Assembly (NCBI GenBank): GCA_964395765.1 | Contig: CAYNCU010000043.1 | Location: 1 to 22,062 of the forward strand | DNA length: 22,062 bases | Source of the DNA: DATDPY01 sp964395765 | Lineage (GTDB): Bacteria > Bacteroidota > Bacteroidia > Cytophagales > Cyclobacteriaceae | Reading direction: 5' to 3' | In this document: in pieces, positions 14,313 through 21,671 of the stretch | How the letters are laid out: each line of letters opens with the position of its first letter | Numbering within the stretch: the first letter of the stretch is position 1 | Translations under genes and position numbers: made by a program | The notes under the pieces: generated by a model | Seen by the model: only the letters and a program-made list of their open reading frames with translations | Database searches by the model: none | What the model was told of the DNA's origin: nothing

Positions 14313-15929
14313 GTGAGTAGTTCGCATTTAAGGATCGGTATTCGTGTACTATTTATTATTGTAATCGAATGCTCCTGTTCGTCCAGAAAATCTGACAAAA
14401 GAAATGATCTTACTATTAATATCTCCAAAGATTCCATAGCCAACCTGGACGGAAAACAATTATCCCATCTTTATTGTTCAATGTGTCATAAATACCCCGA
14501 TGCCTTCCTGCTGCCAAAAAAATTATGGGCTTCCGGGGTATTGCCCAATATGGGAAGAAGGCTGGGAATTAAAACCTCCTTTAATCCTTACCTTGGATTT
14601 TCAATGTCGGATGCCTTGATCATGAGGGAAGCGAATATCTACCCCGACAAACCAATCATTCCGGAAACAGCCTGGAATAAAATTGTCGATTATTATCAAA
14701 AGGCCGCGCCGGATAGCCTTCAACCCATAATTTATCCGCAGAAAATTGACGATCATCTTGAGGATTTTAAAGTGCATACGGTGAAGGGATCCATTAGGAA
14801 TGCAAGCCTGATCAATTACGTTGGTTTTAATCCCTTTAATCAAATGATCTATGCGGGGGATTACAACGACAGTTTAAAGATGATCGATAAAAAAGGTGAT
14901 CAGTTAAATTCATTTAAATTTCCCAGCCCGGTGACTGATGTTAATTACCTGGATAAAAATTTGTCATTGGTTACCTGTGTCGGTATTCTCTACCCAAATG
15001 AGCAGTCCAAAGGGAGAATTTATGAGTATAATAATAAAGCGGATACGCTTTTATTGATAGGAGGCCTTCAACGCCCTGTCCACACTGAAGTGGCCGACTT
15101 AAACGGGGATGGCAAAAAAGACCTGATCGTATGCGAATACGGTAACCAGACCGGGAAACTGACGTGGTTTGAAAATTTGGGTGACAATAGATATAAAAAA
15201 CACCTTTTATACGACGGACCTGGCGCAATAAAGACACAAACATATGATTTTAACCATGACGGATTGCCGGATATTATGGCATTGTTCGGCCAGGGCAATG
15301 AAAGGATCATGATTTTTTATAACAAGGGCGGCGGGGATTTCGATGAGACCACACCGCTTAAATTTTACTCCGTAAACGGATCCTTGTATTTTGAACTGGT
15401 CGACTTCAACGGCGATGGATATCAGGATATCCTATATTGCAGCGGGGATAATGCAGACCAGACCAACACACTCAAACCTTACCACGGCATCTATATTTAT
15501 TTAAATGACGGAAAAAATAATTTTACACAATCTTATTTTTTCCCGATGTACGGCTGCATTAAGGCTATGGCGTACGATTATGATCATGATGGCGACCTGG
15601 ATATTGCAGCCATAAGCTATTTCCCAGACTTTAACCGAAAGCCCATCCTGGGTTTCATGTATCTTAAAAATATTTCAACTCAATATACCCGATTTCAATT
15701 GAGCACTTTCCCTGAGAACCAGGAAGGAAGATGGCTGGTCATGGATCGTGCCGATTATGATCATGATGGTGACATGGATTTGATCATGGGATCTTTTCTA
15801 TTTTCCGTATCACCCGTGCCGCAAAAACAAATGCAAACTATGGTAAAAAGTGGAGTGCGGCTAATGATCCTTGAAAATACAACCAATAACAGCACGCCTC
15901 CGATATCAGCCCGGAAACCGGATCAATAG
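14313..15929 (+). CDS. Lipoprotein with a c-type heme motif and VCBS/FG-GAP repeats
   Basis: A 538-residue protein starting at GTG 14313. The N-terminal RVLFIIVIECSCSS is a probable lipoprotein signal (Cys at 20 or 22). LYCSMCHKYPDAFLLP gives a CxxCH heme-attachment motif (Cys55, Cys58, His59), and the Met of VLPNMGRRLGI is a candidate sixth ligand. The rest forms a beta-propeller-type repeat region with calcium-binding loops: DLNGDGKKD, DFNHDGLPD, DFNGDGYQD, DYDHDGDLD and DYDHDGDMD. Proteins joining a YCxxCH segment to VCBS repeats are common in Bacteroidota and annotated only as repeat-containing proteins. Electron transfer or a redox-linked surface function is inference. No cytochrome partner is nearby. 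Confidence 0.85.
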   Translation: MSSSHLRIGIRVLFIIVIECSCSSRKSDKRNDLTINISKDSIANLDGKQLSHLYCSMCHKYPDAFLLPKKLWASGVLPNMGRRLGIKTSFNPYLGFSMSDALIMREANIYPDKPIIPETAWNKIVDYYQKAAPDSLQPIIYPQKIDDHLEDFKVHTVKGSIRNASLINYVGFNPFNQMIYAGDYNDSLKMIDKKGDQLNSFKFPSPVTDVNYLDKNLSLVTCVGILYPNEQSKGRIYEYNNKADTLLLIGGLQRPVHTEVADLNGDGKKDLIVCEYGNQTGKLTWFENLGDNRYKKHLLYDGPGAIKTQTYDFNHDGLPDIMALFGQGNERIMIFYNKGGGDFDETTPLKFYSVNGSLYFELVDFNGDGYQDILYCSGDNADQTNTLKPYHGIYIYLNDGKNNFTQSYFFPMYGCIKAMAYDYDHDGDLDIAAISYFPDFNRKPILGFMYLKNISTQYTRFQLSTFPENQEGRWLVMDRADYDHDGDMDLIMGSFLFSVSPVPQKQMQTMVKSGVRLMILENTTNNSTPPISARKPDQ

Positions 15930-15972
15930 GATGAATATCAACATTTGACTTGATCTTATTAAACAACAGGAG

Positions 15973-15999
15973 TCCTCCCCTTCGTTACGCTTCGGAGGA
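15973..15999. terminator. Hairpin between convergent FG-GAP and metZ genes
   Basis: TCCTCC (15973-15978) and GGAGGA (15994-15999) form a GC-rich 6-bp stem around a 15-base loop. It lies 43 bp after the FG-GAP stop and 62 bp after the metZ stop on the opposite strand. No clear U-run follows, so it is a weak candidate for a shared terminator. Nothing else is evident between 15930 and 16061. Confidence 0.35.
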
Positions 16000-16061
16000 G
16001 TAAACCGGGTCATGAAGATTAATTTTTAGCCCTCAGTAATCATAAATCAAAAGATTTTCGT

Positions 16062-17240
16062 TCAACCTATCGAAGCAAATGCCTGTTCTAAATCGTCAAT
16101 TATATCATCGATATGCTCCAGGCCGACAGAAACCCTTATGAGCCCATCCGTAATGCCCACCCCTTTTCTTTCGTCCGGTGTGAGTTTCGAATGGGTCGTT
16201 GATGCCGGATGAGTAATAATGGTTCGTGTATCGCCCAGGTTCGCGGACAGTGAAAGCATTTTTACATGATCAAGCACTTTTTTGCCGTTATCAAAACCGC
16301 CTTTGACATCAAAAGATACCATGGCGCCTCCAAGTTTCATTTGCCTCCTTGCAATTTCATTTTGCGGGTGGGAGGGCAGAAAAGGATACCGGACCCAGTT
16401 CACCTTTGAATTTTTTTCCAGGTATCGGGCCAATTCGAATGCATTCGTACAATGTTTTTCCATTCTTACAGCAAGTGTTTCGAGGCTTTTTGAAAGTATC
16501 CAGCCATGAAAGGGGGAGAGTGAAGGCCCGGTATGCCTGGCAAAGAATCTTACTTTTTCAATATGCTCTTTGGAACCAAGGACTGCTCCTCCGAGTACCC
16601 TTCCCTGACCGTCAATGAACTTGGTTGCCGAATGGACTATCAGGTGGGCGCCCAGGGCCGCTGGATTTTGAAGGTAGGGTGTCGCGAAGCAATTGTCGAC
16701 GATCAATAACAGTTTATGCTTTTCCGCTACACTGGCCGCCATCTTTATGTCAATGATTTCAAGACCGGGATTCGAAGGCGTTTCGAGGAATAAAATTTTA
16801 GTGTTTTTCTGGATTGCTTTTTCCCAGTCCTCCGGGTTATTTCCATCCACATAGGTAAAATTTATACCCCACCTCGGGAAAATCTGGGTAAGGATCTGAT
16901 GAGAAGATCCGAATAAGGCCCTGGAGGCTACAATATGATCACCTTGATTAACGTACGCCGCCATTGCAGAAAAGACAGCCGCCATTCCCGAGGCAGTGGA
17001 AATCCCGTCTTCCACCCCTTCAAGCTGGCTTAATTTGCTTATAAATTCTTCATTGTTCGGGTTCGAAAAACGTGAATAGATATTGCCGGGAATTTCATTG
17101 GCAAAAACCGCCCGGGCCTGTTCCGCATCATCGAATATAAAACTCGAGGTCATATATACCGGAACGGAATGTTCCCGTTGATGGGATTTTTCAGCCTGCT
17201 CCCTGACGGCAATGGTTTCGAAATGATGAGATTTTTTCAT
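16062..17240 (-). CDS. metZ: O-succinylhomoserine sulfhydrylase (Cys/Met PLP-dependent family)
   Basis: Probably makes homocysteine from O-succinylhomoserine (or the O-acetyl ester) and sulfide, for methionine synthesis in the cytoplasm. The 392-residue length fits. YSRFSNPN at about 55-62 holds the Tyr and Arg that contact the PLP phosphate in this family, SGMAAVFSAM at 84-93 the phosphate loop, VDNCFATP at 181-188 the Asp that pairs with the pyridine N, and HSATKFIDGQGRVLGG at 203-218 the Schiff-base Lys207. The FIDGQGRVLGG form after the Lys is typical of MetZ rather than MetB, though fold-type I relatives overlap in function. The gene begins 4 bp after osmC, so the two form one transcription unit. 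Confidence 0.88.
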   Translation of the reverse strand: MKKSHHFETIAVREQAEKSHQREHSVPVYMTSSFIFDDAEQARAVFANEIPGNIYSRFSNPNNEEFISKLSQLEGVEDGISTASGMAAVFSAMAAYVNQGDHIVASRALFGSSHQILTQIFPRWGINFTYVDGNNPEDWEKAIQKNTKILFLETPSNPGLEIIDIKMAASVAEKHKLLLIVDNCFATPYLQNPAALGAHLIVHSATKFIDGQGRVLGGAVLGSKEHIEKVRFFARHTGPSLSPFHGWILSKSLETLAVRMEKHCTNAFELARYLEKNSKVNWVRYPFLPSHPQNEIARRQMKLGGAMVSFDVKGGFDNGKKVLDHVKMLSLSANLGDTRTIITHPASTTHSKLTPDERKGVGITDGLIRVSVGLEHIDDIIDDLEQAFASIG

Positions 17241-17244
17241 GCTA

Positions 17245-17661
17245 TTATCGTATTACTTCAAAGGAATAACTTATTAGTGTTGTTTTCTCAAGTGTCTTGG
17301 CAACTGAACAATACGTCCCCATGGAGAGATCAATGGCACGTTTTACTTTCGATTCCTCCAGGTGGCCACGTACTTTAAAATGGACATGAATTTTATTGAA
17401 CAGGGAGGGTACCTTATCTTTTTCACGTTCCCCGTCAACTTCCACTTCAAGTCCTTCAATAACTTGTTTTTGTTTTTGTAGGATGCTGATAATATCCATA
17501 GCGGAACAACTGCCGATGCCGGCAAGTAAAAGCTGCATGGGCCTGAACCCTAAGTTTTTACCTCCGATCTCAGGGGCCCCGTCGATGCTGATCCTGGCCC
17601 CATGCTCATTCTCCGCTTCCAGGTGAGTGGCTTGATTGACCCGTTTTAAAATTACTTTCAT
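17245..17661 (-). CDS. OsmC family protein
   Basis: A 138-residue protein of the OsmC/Ohr family, which detoxifies organic hydroperoxides through a reactive cysteine pair in a dimer. The motifs present are GFRPMQLLLAGIGSCSAMD (Cys52) and GTYCSVAKTL (Cys118), the two family cysteines, with Glu-rich beta strands between them. It resembles the YhfA/OsmC branch rather than classic Ohr, so peroxidase activity is likely but not certain. It is divergent from the rhodanese gene across a 74-bp gap and sits just upstream of metZ, which suggests a link to thiol or sulfide metabolism. Confidence 0.88.
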   Translation of the reverse strand: MKVILKRVNQATHLEAENEHGARISIDGAPEIGGKNLGFRPMQLLLAGIGSCSAMDIISILQKQKQVIEGLEVEVDGEREKDKVPSLFNKIHVHFKVRGHLEESKVKRAIDLSMGTYCSVAKTLEKTTLISYSFEVIR

Positions 17662-17735
17662 AAAGGAAATCCTTTTGAACTAAAGTCTTTATTTTAGTAT
17701 TCTGTACAATCCGGAAAACCACAAAACTATAGAAA

Positions 17736-18053
17736 ATGAAAGAAGTTACTGTCCGGGAGCTGAAGAAAATGATGGATGATAAGGAAGATTTTCAGCTCAT
17801 CGATGTCCGTGAGCCCCATGAACATCAGTTTACCAATATAGGAGGCGAACTGATCCCGATGAATACCATTGTAAATAATGTTGATAAGATCGACCGCAAT
17901 AAGAAGGTAATCAGTTATTGCAGGAGCGGAAACCGGAGTGCCAATGTTGTGAAAGCACTGGAGCAGCAATTCGGCTTTAATAATCTTTACAATCTTAAGG
18001 GAGGCGTCCTGGACTGGTCAGGGCAAATCGACGACAATATTAAGCAATACTGA
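17736..18053 (+). CDS. Rhodanese-like domain protein
   Basis: A 105-residue single-domain rhodanese, probably cytoplasmic. It has the substrate loop VREPHEHQFTNIGGELIPMN and the active-site loop YCRSGNRSANV with Cys62, and the closing LKGGVLDWSGQID. Single-domain rhodaneses carry persulfide sulfur between proteins or small thiols. The GlpE-like CRSGNRS loop is intact, so it should be active. It lies 30 bp before the glycosylasparaginase gene on the same strand and may be co-transcribed, and is divergent from osmC-metZ. Confidence 0.93.
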   Translation: MKEVTVRELKKMMDDKEDFQLIDVREPHEHQFTNIGGELIPMNTIVNNVDKIDRNKKVISYCRSGNRSANVVKALEQQFGFNNLYNLKGGVLDWSGQIDDNIKQY

Positions 18054-18083
18054 TTTTGAATATTATTTAAATCCGTTTCAATT

Positions 18084-19085
18084 ATGATAAAACGCCGGGA
18101 TTTTATTCGTGGATCTTTACTTTCGGCACTGGCCACAGGAATCGGTATCCGAAATTCTTCTGCTTTTGAGAAACCAAAAGATGAACAGAATTCATGGATT
18201 GGAAACACGATGGCAAGCCTTCCGCTGGTGGCCGCCACATGGCCCAACCTCAAAGCGACGGAGGAGGCCATGAAAGTATTACAAGCCGGGGGAAAACCGT
18301 TGGATGCGGTTGAAGCCGGGGCAAAAGTTCCGGAAGCCGATCCCAATGATACTTCTGTCGGATATGGAGGAAAACCTGATCGTGATGGATTTGTAACCCT
18401 GGATGCATGTATTATGGATGAAAAAGGGAATGCAGGCAGCGTGTGTTTCATACAGGACATCATTCACGCAGTATCCGTGGCGAGGAAAGTGATGGAAAAA
18501 ACGCCTCATGTTATGTTGAGCGGGGATGGAGCCTTGCAATTTGCATTGGAACAGGGTTTTAAAAAAGAAAACCTGCTGACGGAAGATTCAAAAAAAGCGT
18601 GGGAAGAATGGCTGAAGGAAAATCATTACAAACCGAAAGTCAGCAATGCCATGCATGATACTATCGGAATTCTTGCCCTGGATAAGGATAATAACCTTTC
18701 AGGGGCCTGTACAACAAGCGGGCTTGCCTATAAATATCATGGACGGGTAGGGGATTCTCCCATTATCGGCGCAGGATTATATGTGGATAACGAAATCGGC
18801 GCCGCTTGTTCAACGGGCTTAGGTGAACTGGTTATGAAATCACTGGGATCTTTCCTCGTTGTTGAACTGATGAGACAGGGACAGAGTCCACAACAGGCTT
18901 GTGAGTCAGTAATTAACCGGATCATAAAAAAATACCCGGTAGGAGATCCGGATACGCAGGTCGGCTTCCTTGCAATCAATAAAAAAGGAGATATCGGCGC
19001 TTACTCGATCAGGAATAAATATTCTATTAGTGTTAATAAAAACGGTGATAACCGGGTAATCCCTTCTACGTATGCACTGAAGTAA
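18084..19085 (+). CDS. Tat-exported N4-(beta-N-acetylglucosaminyl)-L-asparaginase (glycosylasparaginase)
   Basis: An Ntn-hydrolase that cleaves the GlcNAc-Asn bond of glycoprotein-derived glycoasparagines; it is made as a precursor and cuts itself before its nucleophile Thr. The N-terminus MIKRRDFIRGSLLSALATG is a twin-arginine signal, so it is exported folded. GYGGKPDRDGFVTLDACIMD lies at about 94-113, the autocleavage site is HDTIGILALD with Thr193 as nucleophile, and RVGDSPIIGAGLYVDNEIGA and STGLGE complete the active site. The 333-residue length is normal. Together with surface proteases it suggests use of glycoproteins, although no glycosidase is in this window. Confidence 0.92.
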   Translation: MIKRRDFIRGSLLSALATGIGIRNSSAFEKPKDEQNSWIGNTMASLPLVAATWPNLKATEEAMKVLQAGGKPLDAVEAGAKVPEADPNDTSVGYGGKPDRDGFVTLDACIMDEKGNAGSVCFIQDIIHAVSVARKVMEKTPHVMLSGDGALQFALEQGFKKENLLTEDSKKAWEEWLKENHYKPKVSNAMHDTIGILALDKDNNLSGACTTSGLAYKYHGRVGDSPIIGAGLYVDNEIGAACSTGLGELVMKSLGSFLVVELMRQGQSPQQACESVINRIIKKYPVGDPDTQVGFLAINKKGDIGAYSIRNKYSISVNKNGDNRVIPSTYALK

Positions 19086-19088
19086 AAC

Positions 19089-19136
19089 GATTGGAAGCCA
19101 TATAAAAATTTAATTTTCAATTTTCAACTTCCAATC
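19089..19136. terminator. Inverted repeat after the glycosylasparaginase gene
   Basis: GATTGGAAG (19089-19097) and CTTCCAATC (19128-19136) are perfect 9-bp inverted copies around a 30-base AT-rich spacer that itself contains AAAATT-T-AATTTT. It begins 3 bp after the stop codon. It is a possible terminator or mRNA 3'-end structure, and resembles the AT-rich convergent-gene repeat at 2329-2354. Confidence 0.4.
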
Positions 19137-19447
19137 TTCGAATCAAAAAAGATATTTCGCGCCAGGGCAGGATCTGCTTTTGTATCGGGTTATTTAAAAA
19201 ACATAACACGTTAGTATCTGCTGCACCGGTGAACGAGCGCCCTGGTTTTCAAACAGGGTGAAAAAGAATTTTTACCGATTTTATAATAATGAAGAAACCG
19301 ATCAATCACCGAACACTAAAGCGGTTAATCGGGCTTAAAGCTTCCGCCCATTAAAGATCGGTATAACTTCTTCGCCGGGAAAGGCCATTTTATGCTGGCT
19401 GGGTCAGAACCTGCAACCTGCTTGACCCGCGACCGGTACAATTAAAC
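19137..19447. other. Gene-free stretch with several inverted repeats
   Basis: No convincing gene was found in these 311 bases. It does carry structure: CCAGGGC (19162-19168) can pair with GCCCTGG (19239-19245), and the CCCTG inside that second arm (19240-19244) can instead pair with CAGGG (19254-19258). Near the right end GGGTCA (19401-19406) faces TGACCC (19423-19428) around a loop holding AACCTGC twice. A 25-codon open stretch just upstream of the right end has coding-like third positions but no start and an early stop, so a decayed gene remnant is also possible. It matches no RNA gene I know (not tmRNA, SRP RNA, RNase P). Confidence 0.3.
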
Positions 19448-20128
19448 TTATTCAAAAGAACGGATTACTCCTGAATTAATGTTTTCTGCCTGTGCCAACC
19501 GTGAATAATATTCGGAAGTCTTATCAAGAACCTGCTCCATTTTCGCTGTTCCTGAAAAATCAAAAATCACCATTAAGAAATTTTTTGTGCCGGGCGTAAC
19601 CATAGTCCGGGTTGAGTCGCTGGTCGGGCATCCGAAAGGTCCCTGCCGGTCATACAATACCGGCAGGTTTTCGATGTTCAGATCCCCTCTGCCGATGGCA
19701 TTATAGGGTTCGCCGGATTTCCCTTTAGCCAGCATTATATCACCATCAATTTTATCGGAATCATACCCTCCGATGGAATAACCTGAAGCTATGGAGATGG
19801 AATTTAGAACATCCACGATATTGTTGACCCTGAATAGCGGCTTGCCGTTCACAATCCTGCGGCAAAGAGCCTCAGCGGAAGGTCGGTAACGGGATGGATC
19901 CTTTCCCATCCAACGGTAAGCATTTTTTGTTTCGGCGATCGCGGCAATGGAGCTGATGCTTTCGATCGAATAGGTGGATATTATCTGATCCGTGATCTCT
20001 TTCATTTTACCGAGAATGGAAGACCCTGATTCCGATATTTGCACGCGGGCTGTGAAAATTCCAAGTTGCAGGGAGGGGAATAAATTTTTCAATTCTTCTG
20101 CAATGGAAATAGAAATGGAGGGATTCAT
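19448..20128 (-). CDS. B3/B4-domain protein (tRNA synthetase beta-subunit-like)
   Basis: A 226-residue protein whose core is the B3/B4 domain found in the phenylalanyl-tRNA synthetase beta subunit. The pattern IAAIAETKNAYRWMGKDPSRYRPSAEAL, with the nearby RRIVNGKPLFRVNNIVDVLN and YSIGGYDSDKID, is diagnostic for free-standing B3/B4 proteins. In the synthetase the domain senses misacylated tyrosine; for stand-alone copies the role is not known, and editing of misacylated tRNA is only a possibility. It starts 10 bp after the metallophosphoesterase frame on the same strand, so it is probably its operon partner. Confidence 0.85.
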   Translation of the reverse strand: MNPSISISIAEELKNLFPSLQLGIFTARVQISESGSSILGKMKEITDQIISTYSIESISSIAAIAETKNAYRWMGKDPSRYRPSAEALCRRIVNGKPLFRVNNIVDVLNSISIASGYSIGGYDSDKIDGDIMLAKGKSGEPYNAIGRGDLNIENLPVLYDRQGPFGCPTSDSTRTMVTPGTKNFLMVIFDFSGTAKMEQVLDKTSEYYSRLAQAENINSGVIRSFE

Positions 20129-20138
20129 AAAATTAATA

Positions 20139-21185
20139 TCAGGCGGCTTTCAGGGTAATGATTGTTAATTCCGGCGGAATACCGATCCTTCCGGGATAGG
20201 CGAGACAGCCGAAGCCACGGTTTACATATAGATATTGATTTCCTTCCCGGTACAAACCGGCCCATTGCTTATAAAAATATTGCGAAGGACTCCACTTCAG
20301 GTTGCCAACCTCCACGCCAAACTGAAAACCATGGGTATGGCCTGCAAAGGTAATATCAATATCCGGGTAATCCGGCCTTACCTGCGCGTCCCAGTGACTC
20401 GGATCATGGGACAACAATAATTTCACCGGCAACTCTTCTGTTCCCCGGTAAGCTTCATCGAGTCTTCCATATTTCGAAAATCTGCCTTTCCCCCAGTTTT
20501 CTATTCCTATAAGGGCAATTTCTTCACCATCAACCCTGATCTTCCGGTTTTCATTCATTAATAAGTCATATCCCAGTTGTTCATGAATGGCCATCAGTTG
20601 TTTCAGGTTATTGATTTTAGCTTCCCGTGTCGGCCAGTAGGTATAATCCCCGTAATCATGATTGCCCAGGGTGGAAAACACGCCCAACGGGGCTTTCAAC
20701 TTATCAAAAATCCCCATCCAGTCTTTCATTTCCGATGAAACATTGTTGACCAGGTCGCCGGTAAATAAAATAATATCCGGTTTTTCTTTCATTAATAATT
20801 CAACGCCTCCCATGACTGCTGTTTTATTAAACAGGCTCCCGGAATGTATATCCGAGATCTGGCCGATTTTAATTCCATCGAACGATTTGGGCAAATTGGA
20901 CAGCGGAATTATTTTTTTTCTTACCCTGTAATCATGAGCACCGGAAAGGATGCCATAACTCATTGAAATTACGGGAAGGGCCCCGGCTATCAAAGCTGAT
21001 TTAGCGAGGAATTCGGATCGGGAAATAGTTTGAGTTACTACTGCGGATGGATTGCCGGCCGGATGCCTGAAAAGGGAGACTACACCCTCGTAAGCCCACC
21101 TGCCCAACCGGATAACATCATCAGCAACCAGGAAGACTATGATAAATAGTTTCGCAAAATAGAACATAAAGACACCCACCAGCAT
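20139..21185 (-). CDS. Membrane-anchored metallophosphoesterase
   Basis: A calcineurin-like metallophosphoesterase of the YkuE/membrane-bound type. The residual N-terminus has one hydrophobic helix (FMFYFAKLFIIVFLVADDVI) and a Tat-like segment ISRSEFLAKSALIAGALP. All metal-binding motifs are present: SDIHSG (Asp112, His114), GDLVN (Asp144), GNHD (Asn175, His176), SHDP (His260), and GHTHG (His283, His285). The substrate is unknown; relatives act on phospholipid-linked or nucleotide phosphoesters at the envelope. ATG 21185 may not be the real start: the frame continues upstream to ATG 21404, separated only by a TAA at 21303-21305 (next entry). Confidence 0.9.
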   Translation of the reverse strand: MLVGVFMFYFAKLFIIVFLVADDVIRLGRWAYEGVVSLFRHPAGNPSAVVTQTISRSEFLAKSALIAGALPVISMSYGILSGAHDYRVRKKIIPLSNLPKSFDGIKIGQISDIHSGSLFNKTAVMGGVELLMKEKPDIILFTGDLVNNVSSEMKDWMGIFDKLKAPLGVFSTLGNHDYGDYTYWPTREAKINNLKQLMAIHEQLGYDLLMNENRKIRVDGEEIALIGIENWGKGRFSKYGRLDEAYRGTEELPVKLLLSHDPSHWDAQVRPDYPDIDITFAGHTHGFQFGVEVGNLKWSPSQYFYKQWAGLYREGNQYLYVNRGFGCLAYPGRIGIPPELTIITLKAA

Positions 21186-21404
21186 AAATAGCCTGTAAAT
21201 CCTGGGAATAAAATCAGGGTTAAGAAAATGGTAGGAAAAATAGCCTGCCAGGATTAGGGCGGTGAGTGACCAGTAAATCGTGAAAACCAGACGCCGGGTT
21301 GATTATCCTGAATTAATAAAGGCTATGCGAAAAGCCTGGTAAGCATAAAGGTCTATCGATAGAAGAATCACGGCAAATAATGGAATTACAATCAGCTTAT
21401 TCAT
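21186..21404 (-). pseudogene. Cut-off N-terminus of the metallophosphoesterase (in-frame TAA at 21303-21305)
   Basis: From ATG 21404 the minus strand encodes 33 codons starting MNKLIVIPLFAVILLSIDLY, a membrane-helix sequence, then TAA, then 39 more in-frame codons (STRRLVFTIYWSLTALILAG, further on HFLNPDFIPRIYRLF) leading directly into ATG 21185. Together they would make a 421-residue protein with multiple N-terminal helices, which is the usual architecture and length of this family. So the gene has lost its first helices from translation to one substitution (for example CAA or GAA to TAA) or the stop is a base-call error. The conserved catalytic domain downstream looks undamaged. Confidence 0.75.
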
Positions 21405-21466
21405 CAGTTATGGTTCAGATTTAATCATTAACGAATTGTAAATGTATATTGTTTTTTAATTTCTAC

Positions 21467-21569
21467 TAGCGGTCTGTCGGTTAGGATCAAATCTTCTCAA
21501 AGAGAATAATCAATCTATTTCAGTACTATTCTATTATTGTATTGGCAACTTCAAACCGTCTGACCGCTA
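21467..21569. repeat. ~100-bp inverted-end repeat element, copy D
   Basis: Starts TAGCGGTCTGTCG (21467-21479) and ends CGTCTGACCGCTA (21557-21569), a distance of 103 bp, matching copies A-C at the other end of the window. The interior shows no visible match to copies A-C, but its inner right side (CTTCAAACCGTC) is the inverted form of the inner left side of A and C (GACGTTTTGAAG) with one mismatch. It lies between the divergent metallophosphoesterase and alpha/beta hydrolase genes. Confidence 0.7.
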
Positions 21570-21604
21570 AATAAAATAGGAACGCTTAATCTTATAACCG
21601 TGCT

Positions 21605-21612
21605 TACTTTTG
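21605..21612 (+). promoter_or_regulatory. Possible -7 box for the alpha/beta hydrolase gene
   Basis: TACTTTTG is an exact TAnnTTTG match, 60 bp before ATG 21672 and 36 bp after repeat copy D. No TTG occurs at the expected -33 distance, so this is a half-supported promoter. Confidence 0.25.
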
Positions 21613-21671
21613 AAAAATCAAAAGCCATAAATCGGAAGTCCAAACCAATTCAATATATTAGCAAACTGCTT

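Noticed and set aside
19137..19447. tmRNA, SRP RNA or RNase P RNA
   Set aside because: None of the conserved core sequences of these RNAs is present on either strand.
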